Assembly (NCBI GenBank): GCA_025966435.1
Contig: JAICRQ010000002.1
Span: forward strand, 1 to 28,151
Length of the DNA: 28,151 nt
Direction of reading: 5' to 3'
Origin: Anaerolineales bacterium
GTDB lineage: Bacteria > Chloroflexota > Anaerolineae > Anaerolineales > Villigracilaceae
Made by a program: the position numbers and the translations under genes. The notes under the pieces are model-generated. The model was not told the origin of the DNA, searched no databases, and worked only from the letters and a program-made list of their open reading frames with translations. This document shows positions 7,822 to 16,105 of the stretch, piece by piece. The stretch's first letter is position 1. Each line of letters opens with the position of its first letter.

Positions 7822-9087
7822 TCATGGTGTCGAGTGATGGAAATTCCATTCACCCGCCTCCTGATCGACATAGGAAGCCGCACCTAGGACTTCATAAAAC
7901 GTGATGCCAGGGCGCAAATAGATCGGCGCGCCGCCTACCGTGGTCAAAAGAACTGGCTGGTCTTTGTTGGTGCGAATCCAGCGCGCTGGAATACCCACCC
8001 CATCGCGGAAGACGTAGGCCTCTCCTGAGTCCGTGAGATCGATCTGGTAGACCTCATCTTCCTCATCGAATGTGTTCGAAAAATTATGGTGGACAAGCAT
8101 GAACACAACATTGGCAGCATGGACAGCGTCGCCTGTGACCGCGTCGATCAATACATCATAGGACTCAGGTTTGCCATTGCGATTATCAGATAATTCTTGA
8201 TAACGGATATATTGCTTTGTCTCGGAATCATAATCCCAGTAATTATACGAGTCCGCGGAATAGTAGGTGTGCATCCGTGTGCCCTGCAGTTCCGAAATCG
8301 GTGTCATCTCGCTGAAAAAGCCGTTCCGGATCATCTGGCGCTCGTTCTCCAATCCATTCTTGAGAACACAGTCTTCCCATAACAATGTGTTGAAGTAGGA
8401 GTTGTTATACGCCTCGACATCACGATCAGGCATCAACTTAAATGGCGGACACGAACCGATGGTAGGAACCACCAGGAACGGAGCAACATCGCTGGTTGTC
8501 TCTAAATGGGATTCGACCCGCGGATCGGCAAACTTGAACACCAGATAGGCATGATACATACGCTGTATGTGCTCATCGAAATAACGTCCCGATCGTACGG
8601 GTCCCACCCACTCCGAGTTATTCCCGTAGAACACAGCGATGAAACGTGTCAGCCCGCCTTCAATGTAGTATTCATAGATATTATCTGCGAGCGTCAACCC
8701 GTACTGTGGACGGTTATAACGCGGATAGTTCGCCACCTTAATCGCAAGTGGACGCCGTTCCATTAGCGCCGGGTCCGACGGAGGCAAGCCCGTCAGGGGA
8801 TTTAAGTCTTTCGGCAGGGTAAACGCCGGAACGTTTACTCCAGCAGGCATGACCTCCGGCAGAATGACGCGTTCCGTCGGAGTGGGCGGCAGAGGCGTAA
8901 ATGTTGGTAGGTTAAGAGGCGTCGGAGCTGCTCCTGTATAAGGTGAGTCTAGTTCAGTTTCCGTGAAAGGTTGGAAGGGGGTCGGGGAGGCGATACCACT
9001 AAAGGCTACGTCAGTTGGCTGAAGATCGCAGGAAGAAACAAAAATGATGAACGAAATCAATAGAATGTGGAAGCGATGGAGCCGCAT
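7822..9087 (-). CDS. DUF3048 domain-containing lipoprotein
   Basis: The 421-residue protein starts with a lipoprotein signal (ILLISFIIFVSSC, Cys20) and a Pro/Thr-rich linker to about residue 75. The DUF3048 domain (YerB-like) follows, with the segments LNPLTGLP, RRPLAIKVANYPRYNRPQYGL, ADNIYEYYIEGGLTRF and VGPVRSGRYFDEH. The C-terminal half contains the second conserved region (AANVVFMLVHHN, and a strand-rich region with GEAYVFRDG and a final TFYEVL). DUF3048 proteins are secreted and lipid-anchored; YerB is their best-known relative and the biochemical role is unknown. A good -10/-35 pair sits so close to the ATG that the transcript would begin at or next to the start codon. Confidence 0.92.
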   Translation of the reverse strand: MRLHRFHILLISFIIFVSSCDLQPTDVAFSGIASPTPFQPFTETELDSPYTGAAPTPLNLPTFTPLPPTPTERVILPEVMPAGVNVPAFTLPKDLNPLTGLPPSDPALMERRPLAIKVANYPRYNRPQYGLTLADNIYEYYIEGGLTRFIAVFYGNNSEWVGPVRSGRYFDEHIQRMYHAYLVFKFADPRVESHLETTSDVAPFLVVPTIGSCPPFKLMPDRDVEAYNNSYFNTLLWEDCVLKNGLENERQMIRNGFFSEMTPISELQGTRMHTYYSADSYNYWDYDSETKQYIRYQELSDNRNGKPESYDVLIDAVTGDAVHAANVVFMLVHHNFSNTFDEEDEVYQIDLTDSGEAYVFRDGVGIPARWIRTNKDQPVLLTTVGGAPIYLRPGITFYEVLGAASYVDQEAGEWNFHHSTP

Positions 9088-9094
9088 GGGCTGA

Positions 9095-9123
9095 ATTCTA
9101 CAACAGATGAGGACACCTGCAAA
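9095..9123 (-). promoter_or_regulatory. promoter of the DUF3048 gene, probably leaderless
   Basis: On the minus strand TTTGCA (9118-9123) and TAGAAT (9095-9100) are 17 bases apart. Only 7 bases separate the -10 box from the ATG at 9087, so transcription should start at about the A of the ATG. No Shine-Dalgarno is present. Confidence 0.5.
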
Positions 9124-9178
9124 CCTGATAAAATCTAATCCTGGCTGACCTATTGGTCATGTCGAAGGACAGTATTGC

Positions 9179-10750
9179 ATGTTGATTCTCATCACCGTGA
9201 CAACTTTATTACTGACGGCGATTGTCTTACTCGTACTACAATTTACCGCGCGGAACTTTCGCTACAACTGGCTGATTGCTACCGGCGGGGCGCTCCTGGG
9301 ATGGGTCAGCGTGTTTGTGTGGCAGGGGCAAATGCCGCTTGCAGTTCAATTCCCTGCCTGGCAGCCTGAAGCCCTGTTCTCCCAATCTCCGACCTTTGTT
9401 GGGGATGGAATCGCATGGACATTTACACTGAGCCTGGCTACGCTGTGCCTTGCCATTATCCTTACCGCCGTGGTGCGCAGTAATTTCCCGCGTCCTATAA
9501 ATTGGGTGGGAACCTTAATCCTGACATCGCTGGGCATCCTTGCAGTCCTTGCCGATAATCCGTTGACTCTCGTGCTGATCTGGGCGGCAATCGACATCTC
9601 GGAGCTGATCGCTCAGCTGCGCGTCGTGAAAGATCCCGCCTTGAGCGAGCGCACTGTCGTTGCCTTTGCCTCGCGGGCAGCGGGGACGTTTGTGCTGTTA
9701 TGGGCAGACATGGTAAGCGTCGCCGCTGGACAAGCCTTGGACTTCCGGTCTGCTCCTCCGGAGGCAGGTTTGTATCTGGTGCTCGCGGTGGGTCTGCGTA
9801 TTGGCGTTTTGCCACTCCATCTTCCCTATTCCGGAGAGTCATCTCTCCGGCGCGGCTTCGGGACAGGCTTGCGCATGATCTCAGCCGCATCCAGCCTGAT
9901 CCTGCTCGCCAGAATTCCGCCCACCAGTCTTGCATCTCCTATTACGCCTTACTTATCCATTCTTGTAGCACTGGCTGCCGTGTACGGAGGCTGGCAATGG
10001 TTGCGCGCCCCGGATGAATTGACCGGAAGACCGTTCTGGTTGATCGGCATGGGATCGCTCGCCGTGGCGGCGGCGTTGCGTGCCAATCCGGTCGGCGCAG
10101 CAGCTTGGAGCTGCGGCTTGATCCTGGCCGGAGGTGCTTTGTTTTTATCGTCAGAGCAAAATAAGTGGCTTGCGCGTGCCTTGTTAATCGGAGCCTGGGG
10201 AATTTCAGGGTTGCCGTTCTCGCTGACGGCTACCGGCTGGAACAGCGGATTGATCCCTCCCCTGCTTGGTTGGCTGGCATGGCCCATCCTGATCGCCGCC
10301 CATGCCATGCTGGTTACCGGCTTTATCCGTCACAGCTTGCGCATGACTACGCGCGTCAGCAGCGAAGACCAACCGATTTGGGCGAAGAACGTCTACCCGA
10401 TTGGCATTTCCCTTTTATTACTGATTACTCTCCTGCTTGGTGTGTTTGGATGGGAGGGGACACTGCAGTTCGGAAATTGGTTCGCGGCGGCAATTACCTC
10501 TATTTTGATTGTCGGTTTAATGTGGCTGACCCCGCGTCTGCGAATCCTCAACCCGCTCCGTGCGCACTGGGTGCGCCCGGCGAATACCTCCTGGCTCGAC
10601 TGGGGCTATCAGGTATTGTGGAATATCTACCGGCAGTTGGGACGGGTGAGCAACGTGATTTCCAATGTGCTGGAAGGCGAAAGCGGGGTCATGTGGACGT
10701 TACTCGTCCTGGTGCTGTTCGTTTCCTTTTTTGCGCAAAGGAATCCCTGA
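9179..10750 (+). CDS. NuoL/NuoM-like antiporter-type membrane subunit (divergent)
   Basis: The 523-residue, almost wholly hydrophobic protein has about 13-14 predicted helices. It resembles the proton-conducting membrane subunits of complex I, Mrp antiporters and group 4 hydrogenases. The landmark is GLRIGVLPLHLPYSGE (about residues 205-220), which corresponds to the conserved TM7 segment ending in P-x-H-x-W/L-P. The usual TM7 lysine is an arginine here (R207). The TM5 region reads LIWAAIDISELI (from about 133), with alanine at the usual glutamate position and acidic residues a little later. It is the first gene of a three-gene operon. A start at ATG 9179 fits an AAGGA site 10 bases upstream and a TAAAAT at 9129-9134. 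Ion coupling is inferred only. Confidence 0.75.
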   Translation: MLILITVTTLLLTAIVLLVLQFTARNFRYNWLIATGGALLGWVSVFVWQGQMPLAVQFPAWQPEALFSQSPTFVGDGIAWTFTLSLATLCLAIILTAVVRSNFPRPINWVGTLILTSLGILAVLADNPLTLVLIWAAIDISELIAQLRVVKDPALSERTVVAFASRAAGTFVLLWADMVSVAAGQALDFRSAPPEAGLYLVLAVGLRIGVLPLHLPYSGESSLRRGFGTGLRMISAASSLILLARIPPTSLASPITPYLSILVALAAVYGGWQWLRAPDELTGRPFWLIGMGSLAVAAALRANPVGAAAWSCGLILAGGALFLSSEQNKWLARALLIGAWGISGLPFSLTATGWNSGLIPPLLGWLAWPILIAAHAMLVTGFIRHSLRMTTRVSSEDQPIWAKNVYPIGISLLLLITLLLGVFGWEGTLQFGNWFAAAITSILIVGLMWLTPRLRILNPLRAHWVRPANTSWLDWGYQVLWNIYRQLGRVSNVISNVLEGESGVMWTLLVLVLFVSFFAQRNP

Positions 10751-10753
10751 ACC

Positions 10754-11353
10754 ATGGAACTCACATTTGCCTGGACCGCGGTTGTCCTGATGGTGATCAC
10801 CTCGGCAGGATTGTTGTTTGTCCGTGACTGGCGCTGGAACATCATTCTTCTGGCAATTCAATACCTGGGCATGTTCGTGTTGACGCTTCAACACTGGCCC
10901 ATTGGGATGGCTTCTGTGAAAGTGGTCGCAGGCTGGATGTCTGCGGCCATTCTAGGTATGACGCGCTCAGGCCTATCGGAGGGTGCTTCAGCAGGGGAAA
11001 GACTCGGACCGCGTGGTCGGCTTTTCCACCTGTTCGCAGCTGCTACAGTTGTGCTGATCGCCGCTGTGGTCACCCCGGCTGTCGACACCATCATGGCAGA
11101 CGCAGGTTTCCCGGTCACGAATGGCGGCCTTTTACTGATCGGCATGGGACTGCTTCATCTGGGGATTACAGCACGTATTCTGCAAGTTGCCATCGGATTG
11201 ATGACTGTACTCTCCGGGTTTGAGATTCTCTACTCCGCTGTGGAAGGCTCCGTGCTGGTGGCTGCACTTCTGGCTGTCATTAATCTGGGGCTTGCTCTTG
11301 TCGGCGCGTATCTGCTGATCGCCGCCAACGCGCAGAAGACAGAGTCCTTATGA
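10754..11353 (+). CDS. HyfE/NuoK-like small membrane subunit
   Basis: The 199-residue protein has about six hydrophobic helices. The stretch GLLLIGMGLLHLGITARILQ (from about residue 125) and the following GFEILYSAVEGS with a terminal helix resemble the HyfE (hydrogenase-4 component E) and NuoK-like subunits of complex I-related assemblies, including an in-membrane glutamate. Similarity is by pattern and position, not strong. The start lies three bases after the stop of the NuoL/M-like gene, and the end overlaps the next start in an ATGA. The three genes are therefore one translationally coupled unit and probably form one membrane complex. Confidence 0.62.
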   Translation: MELTFAWTAVVLMVITSAGLLFVRDWRWNIILLAIQYLGMFVLTLQHWPIGMASVKVVAGWMSAAILGMTRSGLSEGASAGERLGPRGRLFHLFAAATVVLIAAVVTPAVDTIMADAGFPVTNGGLLLIGMGLLHLGITARILQVAIGLMTVLSGFEILYSAVEGSVLVAALLAVINLGLALVGAYLLIAANAQKTESL

Positions 11354-12747
11354 ACGCGCCAACTCTTTGGATTATCTTTCCCATTGGTCTGGGAATCTTA
11401 TTGCTCTTCATCAATAACCAGCGTTTCCTCAGCCTGGTGGGAGGTTCGATCGCTGTCATTTTGGCAGCGATCGCGCAATTCGTCCCCATCGAAGTCGCTC
11501 TACGGGTGGGATCGCTTTCACTCCGGCTCGACTCGGGAATCACCATTCTCGGACGCTCCCTCATGATCCCGCCAACAGAAGGTTCGCTGCTGGCGTTGAT
11601 CTACGGCGCGGCAGCACTTTGGTTCTTCGGTGCAGAAGCTTCAAGGACAGCGACGCGCCTCGTGCCGTTGGGGTTTATGATTATCGCGCTGATGGTGGCG
11701 TCGATTGCCGTGCAGCCATTTTTATACGCGGCGTTATTTATCGAAATGGCGATCCTGCTCGCTATCCCAATGCTCACCTCGATCTATCGACCTCCCGGTA
11801 GAGGTGTGGTGCGATTCCTCATCTATCAAACGCTTGCGATGCCGTTCATTTTGCTGGCTGGCTGGCTGTTAGCCGGCGTAGAAGCGAGCCCCGGTGACCT
11901 GGCGCTGACGGCGCAATCTGCCGCGATGCTGGGAATGGGATTTGCCTTTCTGCTGGCGATCTTCCCGCTTTACAGTTGGATTCCCCTGCTGATCGAGGAA
12001 AATTCTCCATACCTCGTAGGCTTTCTGTTGTGGATTCTGCCAACAATCACAATCATCTTCGGCGCCGGTTTTTTGGACCGTTACTCATGGCTTCGTTCGT
12101 CTCCCCAGTTGATCCTGGCACTTCGCTATGTGGGTTTGTTGATGGTGGTAACCGGCGGCGCCTTCGCCGCGTTCCAACGCCATCTGGGGCGTATCATGGC
12201 ATATGGTTCCATCGCCGAAACCGGCTTCTCGCTCCTGTCACTCAGCCTGGACCTGAATCTGGGGATCCCCATCTTGTTTTTGCTTATTCCAGCGCGCGCC
12301 CTGGGACTAGCAGTTTGGTCTCTTTCATTAACCATCATCAAGGAAAATGTGGAAACTATGCGCTTTGGCGAGGCGCGCGGCATTTTGCGAGTCACGCCGC
12401 TGGCGGGTGCCGGCATGATCATCGCCACGCTTTCGGCAGGGGCATTTCCGCTGCTGGCTGGCTTCCCCTCCCGGCTGGCTCTGTGGGAGGGATTATCGCG
12501 AGAGTCGGTCGGCGCGGCACTGTGGATGGCGATCGGGATTGCTGGTCTGCTCATCAGCGCGTTTCGTTCGCTGGCGGTCATTAGCATGGCAGATGAGTAT
12601 ACAGCCTGGACTGCACGCGAGAGTTTCACCCAGATGACCATGCTCGGACTGGGAATGATTGGTCTTTTCCTACTCGGTTTGTTCCCGCAGGCCGTACATT
12701 TTTTCCTGGCGAACCTGCCCCTTATGTTCGAGCAGCTCGGTCGCTAA
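11350..12747 (+). CDS. NuoN/ND2-like antiporter-type membrane subunit (divergent)
   Basis: The 465-residue protein has about 13-14 helices. It carries two clear family landmarks: FLLAIFPLYSWIPLLIEENSPY (from about residue 200), equivalent to the TM7-8 PFHxWxPDxYEG region, and LGRIMAYGSIAETG (about 279-292), equivalent to LKRLLAYSSIAHxG. The TM5 glutamate is kept in FIEMAILL (E132), but the TM7 lysine is replaced by leucine. It overlaps the preceding gene by four bases. No hydrogenase, NADH-binding, quinone-site or Mrp EFG genes are visible next to it. It could be a channel half of an unusual complex or a standalone ion carrier. The gene ends 22 bases before a TATAAT. Confidence 0.75.
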   Translation: MNAPTLWIIFPIGLGILLLFINNQRFLSLVGGSIAVILAAIAQFVPIEVALRVGSLSLRLDSGITILGRSLMIPPTEGSLLALIYGAAALWFFGAEASRTATRLVPLGFMIIALMVASIAVQPFLYAALFIEMAILLAIPMLTSIYRPPGRGVVRFLIYQTLAMPFILLAGWLLAGVEASPGDLALTAQSAAMLGMGFAFLLAIFPLYSWIPLLIEENSPYLVGFLLWILPTITIIFGAGFLDRYSWLRSSPQLILALRYVGLLMVVTGGAFAAFQRHLGRIMAYGSIAETGFSLLSLSLDLNLGIPILFLLIPARALGLAVWSLSLTIIKENVETMRFGEARGILRVTPLAGAGMIIATLSAGAFPLLAGFPSRLALWEGLSRESVGAALWMAIGIAGLLISAFRSLAVISMADEYTAWTARESFTQMTMLGLGMIGLFLLGLFPQAVHFFLANLPLMFEQLGR

Positions 12748-12769
12748 AACGGCACCTGGGACGTAGCGG

Positions 12770-12775
12770 TATAAT
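12770..12775 (+). promoter_or_regulatory. putative -10 box of the coiled-coil gene
   Basis: A perfect TATAAT lies 26 bases before ATG 12802 and is followed by a strong GGAGG ribosome binding site. The -35 region is poor. Confidence 0.45.
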
Positions 12776-12801
12776 GCAACCAAGTACCCCCGGAGGAAGA
12801 T

Positions 12802-14007
12802 ATGGAATTTGAACAGCTCGTCAAACGCATCGAATGGCTGGATGAAGAACACCGCAAGACAAAAGCCTCGATCAAAACGCTTGAGGAGCGGATCATTGCG
12901 CTAGACGGAAAAATAGAAACCGTCGCAAAACAGGTCAAGCCTCTCCCACAACAAATCGCAGATGTTGCAAACACGGCGTCGCGCCTTAACCAATTCGATG
13001 CCATCTTCAAGAAACAGCGCGAAGATATGAACAAGGCGATCGACGACATCGAGAAGAGATTCCAAAAGCGCGAGAAAGAAATTACCCAGCGTCACGAAAA
13101 AGATTTTGAGCCGATCCTCAAAACGCTCAATGAATTGAGACAAACGCTGGATAGCGAATTCCCTCCCATTAAACGCGATCTCAAAACCCGCGTCCTGGAG
13201 GAGAACCGGCTGCGGCAGGAAATCCAGGAGTTGAAACCTCCAATCGAAGCTGCCAAACGCGCTGCCGAGGAAGCGACTATCGTCCAGCATGCGTTTGATG
13301 AGAACCGCAAACAGGAAGCCAAACGTGTCGCCGACCTGCAGGGCGAAATTGCGGCGCTGCGTAAACGCGTCGAAGAGGCGAAAGCCAAGGCAGACTTGAA
13401 TGCCGACAGCTGGAAAAATATGGACATGCGCATCAAGGAATTGGTTCAATCGGAAGCAGATCGAAAAGCTGCACAAATTGCCTTTATCGACCAGCAATCG
13501 CTCGTCCATTTCGACCGTGAGCGCATGTATAAGGAATGGAAGCAGCGCTTTGACTCCATCACGATACAAACACAAACCTTCGATACCCAGGTCCAGGCGC
13601 TGGAAGAAATGCTGCGCAGCGCCAAGCGCGCCCAGGAAAGCTACAACGATCTCAACGTGAAGCTCGAGCGCCGCATCAGTGAAGTAACCGAGATGCAGCG
13701 CCTCTCAGAAGACCGGTTGCGCCAGGAATGGGTGACTTTCAAAGCCGATGACCAGAAACGCTGGATCGGCTATACACTCTCACAGAATGAGGGTACCAAA
13801 GACTTGAACCGCGCTCTCCAAAAATTGGAGGAACGCATCCCTCCGCTGGATGAATCCATCCAAACCCTGCAAGACCAACTGCACCAAACCGCCGACGCCA
13901 CCGAACAGCAGCTTCAGGAACTGATGAACGTTGCCCACGAATGGCTCTCCGCTTACGAGCGTATTATGGGGCATGGCAAGAAGGTAAACAGTAAAAAGAG
14001 TAGATAA
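12802..14007 (+). CDS. long cytoplasmic coiled-coil protein, family not recognised
   Basis: The 401-residue protein has no signal peptide and no membrane helix. Heptad-like, charged helices run through nearly all its length: KRIEWLDEEHRKTK at the N-terminus, LRKRVEEAKAKAD and RRISEVTEMQRLSEDRL in the middle, and LQKLEERIPPLDESIQTL near the end. The C-terminus is basic (GKKVNSKKSR). It resembles SMC-like or myosin-tail-like structural proteins only in composition. No ATPase or hinge domain is present. The start is certain, since GGAGG precedes the ATG by 5 bases and a TATAAT stands further upstream. It is transcribed separately from the antiporter genes and is followed by its own terminator. 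Confidence 0.85.
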   Translation: MEFEQLVKRIEWLDEEHRKTKASIKTLEERIIALDGKIETVAKQVKPLPQQIADVANTASRLNQFDAIFKKQREDMNKAIDDIEKRFQKREKEITQRHEKDFEPILKTLNELRQTLDSEFPPIKRDLKTRVLEENRLRQEIQELKPPIEAAKRAAEEATIVQHAFDENRKQEAKRVADLQGEIAALRKRVEEAKAKADLNADSWKNMDMRIKELVQSEADRKAAQIAFIDQQSLVHFDRERMYKEWKQRFDSITIQTQTFDTQVQALEEMLRSAKRAQESYNDLNVKLERRISEVTEMQRLSEDRLRQEWVTFKADDQKRWIGYTLSQNEGTKDLNRALQKLEERIPPLDESIQTLQDQLHQTADATEQQLQELMNVAHEWLSAYERIMGHGKKVNSKKSR

Positions 14008-14030
14008 TTATTCCCGCAGTTTTCACACCG

Positions 14031-14080
14031 AGACACGGAGCCGCTGCGTTTTGACGCTCGGGTTTCCGTGTCTTTATTAT
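14031..14080 (+). terminator. intrinsic terminator of the coiled-coil gene
   Basis: AGACACGGA (14031-14039) pairs with TCCGTGTCT (14065-14073) around a 25-base loop that can form a smaller inner stem. TTTATTAT follows. The loop and tail also contain the selB promoter. Confidence 0.65.
14051..14080 (+). promoter_or_regulatory. selB promoter
   Basis: TTGACG (14051-14056) and TATTAT (14075-14080) are 18 bases apart, a good sigma-70-type promoter. Transcription should start near 14087 and give a leader of about 40 bases with AGGAAAG before the ATG. The -35 box lies in the loop of the preceding terminator and the -10 box in its U tract. Confidence 0.65.
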
Positions 14081-14126
14081 CCCTACCAGAGAATTGTGTT
14101 TCAGTAGGCAATCAGGAAAGCTAGAG

Positions 14127-16025
14127 ATGCGTGTTATTGGTACAGCGGGTCATGTCGATCATGGGAAGTCCACGTTAATCGAGGCGCTCACCGGTACACA
14201 CCCCGACCGCCTCAAAGAAGAACAAGCGCGCGAGATGACGATCGAGCTGGGCTTTGGCTGGATGACTCTTCCAAACGGCGAAGAGGTGGGGATCGTGGAT
14301 GTGCCCGGTCACCGCGACTTCATTGAGAATATGTTATCGGGGATTGGGGGGATTGACGCGGCTCTGCTGGTGATCGCCGCCGATGAAGGCGTTATGCCGC
14401 AGACCCGCGAACACCTGGCAATTCTGGACCTCTTGCAAATTCCCGCGGGGCTCATCGTCCTGACAAAGACCGACCTCGCGCCCGACACAGCTTGGCTGGA
14501 GCTTGTCGAAACCGACATACGCGCGGCTGTAAGGGGCACCGTGCTTGGTGATGCACCTATCATCCGCGTCTCCGCCAAAACCAAAACCGGATTCCAACCT
14601 TTAATCTCCAATCTCCAATCTCTATTAAAAGAAAAACCTCCCCGCCCAGATCTCAACCGCCCTCGGCTGCCCATCGACCGAGTCTTCAGCATGAGCGGAT
14701 TCGGCACGGTACTGACCGGGACGCTGCTCGACGGGCATCTTGCTCTAGGCGACGAAGTGGAGATCTTGCCATCCGGTCAGCGCGGGCGCGTACGCGGACT
14801 CCAGACCCACAAGAAGAAACAGGAAAGAGCTATCCCCGGTTCACGAACGGCAGTGAACATCTCAGGTGTTGAGACCGAATCCATTCAACGCGGCGACGTC
14901 GTTGTCCACCTGAATCAATATCAAGTGACACGAAGAATCGACGCGCGCTTCCGCCTGCTCAAAAATGTTTCGTCATCGCTCAAGCACAACCTCGAAGTGA
15001 AGTTCTTCGTTGGTGCCAGTGAAGCGATTGCAACCTTGCGGTTGCTCGGGACGGAAGAACTTCATCCTGGCGAAGAAGGCTGGATCCAACTGGAGCTGCA
15101 CCACCCCATCGTCGCGGTCCGCGGAGATCGCTACATTCTGCGCCGACCTTCACCGGGAGAAACATTGGGCGGAGGTGTCATCGTAGACCACCAGCCAAAA
15201 GGACGTCACAAACGCTTCGATGAAAATGTGTTGCGGTCTCTTGAATCGTTGAGTCACGGAACACCGGCAGATATATTGCTCGAAGCCGCGCTTGCTCTAC
15301 ACGTAGCGGCCGTAAAAGAGATTGTTGCCCGGTCACGGCTTGAGCCAGCCAGCGCGCAAACCTCCCTGACCGAACTGCTGGATACTGGATCCCTGATCGC
15401 GCTTGAAGAAGAAAAACCAACCATCACCAGTGACGTACTCGTCATGGCGCGTTCGCAGTGGAATGTCTTGCAGGAAAAATTTCTTCAAGCTGTTGAGTCC
15501 TACCATCAAGATTATCCACTGCGCCGCGGCATCCAACGCGAAGAGCTGAAAAGCAAATTGAAATTACCCTCGCGTGCATTCAACGCCATCCTCTCCAAAC
15601 TGATCGCTGACGGTTACATCACGGATTACTCGACTATTCTCGCGAACCCTAAACATCAAGTCCGCTTCGATAACAGCCAGGAGACAAAGGTCCAGGCTTT
15701 GATGCGAAAGTTCGAGCAGAATCCATACAGCCCGCCCACTGCCAAGGAAGTACAGACTGAGATTGATGAAGAGATCCTGAACGCCTTGATAGAATCCAGC
15801 CAGCTGGTGGCAGTTTCGTCTGACGTGCTTTTTCGCAGACAGGATTACGATGTCATGGTCGATAGGATCCAGCAGGAGATTCGCCAAAAGGGGAGAATCA
15901 CACTCAGCGAAGTACGCGATCTTTTCAACACCAGTCGCAAATACGCGCAGGCGATCCTTGAGCATCTCGATGCGATCGGCGTCACCGTACGCACTGGAGA
16001 TTTCAGAACATTAAAACAAAAATAG
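14127..16025 (+). CDS. selB: selenocysteine-specific elongation factor SelB
   Basis: The 632-residue protein is a GTPase that delivers Sec-tRNA to UGA codons with a SECIS hairpin. The G domain shows G1 (AGHVDHGKST, residues 7-16), the switch II motif DVPGHRDF (58-65) and G4 TKTD (113-116). Beta-barrel domains with MSGFGTVLTGTL follow, then a long C-terminal part (from about residue 380) with winged-helix repeats, ending in ITLSEVRDLFNTSRKYAQAILEHLD, the typical SelB WH4 pattern. The full length and C-terminal domain separate it from EF-Tu. The start at ATG 14127 is chosen because AGGAAAG precedes it; an upstream in-frame start lacks support. No selA, selD or tRNA-Sec gene is in the window. 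Confidence 0.96.
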   Translation: MRVIGTAGHVDHGKSTLIEALTGTHPDRLKEEQAREMTIELGFGWMTLPNGEEVGIVDVPGHRDFIENMLSGIGGIDAALLVIAADEGVMPQTREHLAILDLLQIPAGLIVLTKTDLAPDTAWLELVETDIRAAVRGTVLGDAPIIRVSAKTKTGFQPLISNLQSLLKEKPPRPDLNRPRLPIDRVFSMSGFGTVLTGTLLDGHLALGDEVEILPSGQRGRVRGLQTHKKKQERAIPGSRTAVNISGVETESIQRGDVVVHLNQYQVTRRIDARFRLLKNVSSSLKHNLEVKFFVGASEAIATLRLLGTEELHPGEEGWIQLELHHPIVAVRGDRYILRRPSPGETLGGGVIVDHQPKGRHKRFDENVLRSLESLSHGTPADILLEAALALHVAAVKEIVARSRLEPASAQTSLTELLDTGSLIALEEEKPTITSDVLVMARSQWNVLQEKFLQAVESYHQDYPLRRGIQREELKSKLKLPSRAFNAILSKLIADGYITDYSTILANPKHQVRFDNSQETKVQALMRKFEQNPYSPPTAKEVQTEIDEEILNALIESSQLVAVSSDVLFRRQDYDVMVDRIQQEIRQKGRITLSEVRDLFNTSRKYAQAILEHLDAIGVTVRTGDFRTLKQK

Positions 16026-16105
16026 AAAGATAGAATGCAAATATTTGGGTAAAATAAGACGTTACCAAACATGACCTGAAAAACAATTTGACATAAGGAG
16101 TGACC

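Noticed and set aside
16088..16093. TTGACA as the -35 box of yedK
   Set aside because: It lies only 12 bases before the ATG, so the matching -10 position would be inside the gene.
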